Below are positions 62,663-64,000 of a DNA stretch of 64,000 nt, piece by piece. Source of the stretch: Orobanche coerulescens. Lineage: Eukaryota > Streptophyta > Magnoliopsida > Lamiales > Orobanchaceae. A program made the position numbers and the translations under genes. Position 1 is the first letter of the stretch. Each line of letters opens with the position of its first letter. Where the stretch lies: NCBI GenBank assembly GCA_033398695.1, contig CM065805.1, forward strand, positions 162,603,787 through 162,667,786, given 5' to 3'. Under the pieces are notes generated by a model. That model made no database searches, was not told the DNA's origin, and saw nothing but the letters and a program-made list of their open reading frames with translations.

Positions 62663-64000
62663 TTATCTATAATCCGCATGCCTCCATGGTCTTTTTCCTT
62701 GTTCGTTCTCGGTGCCACGCCACCAGTTTTGAAGAGAATCATTGCCTCGTTCCTGGTATATCGCTCTTCCTTCATATGAACGATCAAAGGCAAGTATCCA
62801 ATCTTCTGGATGGGTGACCCAATCTCCTCTTCTATGTTTTGATTTCATTTCGATTTGGAGAGGGAGTTTACCTTCTTCTAGCATCTTTGAAAATTTATCT
62901 GCCGCCTCCGCTAACGTTTTATAATTCTTGAAGATGGCGGATTCCCTGATGAGTCTGACAAAATATCTCATCAGTTCATTCTTCCTCCAGTGCTTCACTT
63001 CGTCGGCAGTTGGGTTGCGGTTGGTCGGCAGACGTATTTCCGAAGGTCTCTGAATAAGAGTTTGCCAAGGGACATTAGGGTCATGGAATTCCGGTCTGGA
63101 GCCTGAAATTTTAAAGCTTTGGGATTGAGGTGCTAGCTTGTTCAATTCGGCGGTGATACTGTTCTGAGCAGCCTCAAATTCCCTTTCTTCTTGCAGCCTT
63201 ATTCTCCTAGCAGCCTCTCATGCCTCTTCCCCCTTTTTGGCTTCATCAAGACTTTGCAGGATTTCAAGAGCGGCGTCCTGTTTGGTCTCGATGCTGGTTA
63301 TTCTTTCAACAAGGGAGGAAAGAGTCTGCGACATTTCTTAAATGCATTTGTCGTGAGCACGCAGTTGAGAGCTGTTCTCAATCATTGCACAAAGCGGTCT
63401 TGGCGGCTATCCTTGTCTTTGTAGCTTCCTCCTTCAGCAGTTGCTCCTGCTTATCTTCCATGATCTTCAAGGCTTGCTTGAAAACTTCTGGCAAAAGAAT
63501 GAATGCGTCGACAACTCGAGATACTTCGAGTTGAAGAGTGGTCATTTCTTCGACGGCAGAGGTGTGCATCCAATTCAGTGCCTTTTCAACGGAAGATAGA
63601 GCGTTTACTGCATCTTGGATAAATACAGTCTGAAGGCCAAGAGCTCGCAGGCACTCTTTTCGTGCAGTAGAGATCGGAGAATCTGGTTGGGCGAAGTCTG
63701 CAGCGCCGTTCAACCTTCTTATATTCACGGATGGACGTTAAGTAAGTTGGACATCCTCAGGTTCGTTACCGTCCTCGGATTCCAAGGTTGAAGGGGCGGG
63801 AGCAGCTTCCTGTGGTTCGGCGACAGTTGGTTCAGAAGCGTCCTGTGGCAAAGGTTCTTCGGTAGATATGGATGCAGGAGGGACTGAATCCTCCTGTTGG
63901 TTTTCAGGAATAGCTTCTTCGGTCGCAGCAGGCTCGGGTGCCTATTCCAAAATTTCTTGAACTTCCTCGACTGGAGGGACTGATTCCTCTTGGTCGGGAA
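62663..64000 (-). pseudogene. TE-N extra ORF: acidic Pro-rich and coiled-coil protein (envelope-position)
   Basis: Read leftward: an acidic region rich in Pro, Glu, Ser and Thr (64000-63740) with two in-frame stops; a helical region (63728-63378) with LGLQTVFIQDAVNALSSVEK and EDKQEQLLKEEATKTR; after a frame change, a coiled coil (about 63345-63150) with a TGA inside; and a conserved-looking C-terminal domain of about 160 residues (63145-62663) with TADEVKHWRKNELMRYFVRL and WVTHPEDWILAFDRSYEG. No signal peptide or membrane span is visible in this part. Sireviruses such as SIRE1 carry an envelope-like ORF here with a C-terminal coiled coil; a link is inferred, not shown. Confidence 0.6.

Larger units (their letters stand above)
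53884..64000 (+). mobile_element. TE-L: Sirevirus-like copia element, interrupted twice
   Basis: The 5' LTR begins TGTTAGGAATACTTATTAG at 53884 and is followed by a tRNA-iMet-type primer site, gag with zinc knuckle, an acidic and coiled-coil gag tail, protease and integrase. This layout and the gag tail motifs (SDDDEEYNCLMS, SGLGYDP) resemble Sireviruses. TE-M (57898-60283) interrupts after the protease and TE-N (61012 on) inside integrase. RT, RNase H and the 3' LTR, if present, lie beyond the window. Confidence 0.85.
61012..64000 (-). mobile_element. TE-N: minus-strand LTR element with extra 3' ORF
   Basis: The left (3') LTR lies at 61012-62158 (TGTTGGCC to CCCAACA), next to a minus-strand polypurine tract (62159-62172). 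The interior continues past the window. The left target site is ATAAT (61007-61011); the other copy is outside. The TGTTGG...CCAACA LTR ends suit copia. The only coding region visible lies between pol (not seen) and the 3' LTR, the position of an envelope-like gene. Confidence 0.75.

Noticed and set aside
1..64000. Host protein-coding, tRNA or rRNA genes
   Set aside because: No exon-like frame with a non-transposon domain, no tRNA cloverleaf and no rRNA block was seen. The tRNA-like matches are primer binding sites.

Overview
This window is plant nuclear DNA made almost wholly of nested LTR retrotransposons. I see no host gene, no rRNA or tRNA gene and no CRISPR array. The evidence for a eudicot-type plant genome is the element families: Ty3/gypsy Tekay-type chromovirus, Athila/Tat-like and Ty1/copia including a Sirevirus-like one. 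They use initiator-Met-tRNA or Asp-tRNA primer sites, and the intergenic space is very repetitive. The species cannot be named from the sequence. Element names TE-A to TE-N are mine, in window order.

Layout. TE-A (1-2129, minus): broken Ty3 gag-PR-RT. TE-B (2130-7148, plus): Athila/Tat-like non-autonomous element with one unidentified ORF. TE-C (7149-10187, plus): long LTR lacking its start. TE-D (plus): copia element split into 10188-11481, 33918-34836 and 43295-46262. TE-E (11482-33917, minus): gag-only gypsy element sitting in the TE-D integrase; its left LTR is itself interrupted by TE-F (12401-21279, complete Tekay-type chromovirus) and TE-G (22593-27116, Tat-like, gag only). TE-H (34837-43294, minus): large non-coding element between the TE-D integrase and RT. 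TE-I (46263-52891, minus): copia pol, present as two partial copies, each abutting a TE-D LTR. TE-J (48422-51332): chromovirus with a huge internal deletion, inside the second TE-D LTR copy. TE-K (52892-53883, minus): LTR fragment. TE-L (53884 to the window end, plus): Sirevirus-like copia, interrupted by solo LTR TE-M (57898-60283) and by TE-N (61012 to the end, minus), which carries an extra ORF in the env position.

Five insertions (TE-F, TE-G, TE-H, TE-J, TE-M) keep perfect 5-bp target duplications. At TE-H the host reading frame resumes exactly across the duplication. The nesting order is TE-I > TE-D > TE-E > TE-F or TE-G, and TE-I > TE-K > TE-L > TE-M or TE-N.

Main discovery candidate. 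The U3 (promoter) part of LTRs from several families carries arrays of 10-14 bp palindromes at a fixed centre-to-centre distance of about two DNA helical turns. TE-F, TE-B and TE-H use a GCCGCGGC core, in TE-F as five pairs each exactly 21 bp apart. TE-C, TE-M and TE-J use TAGCGCACGCTA, mostly at 23 bp. TE-E uses TAACGTACGTTA, at 18-24 bp. The sequence of the palindrome does not follow element relatedness: TE-F and TE-J share the downstream LTR but have different arrays, while the unrelated TE-B shares its array with TE-F. TE-L carries a different paired motif, inverted W-box cores about 25 bp apart. This looks like an exchangeable cis-regulatory module that evolved repeatedly in one genome.
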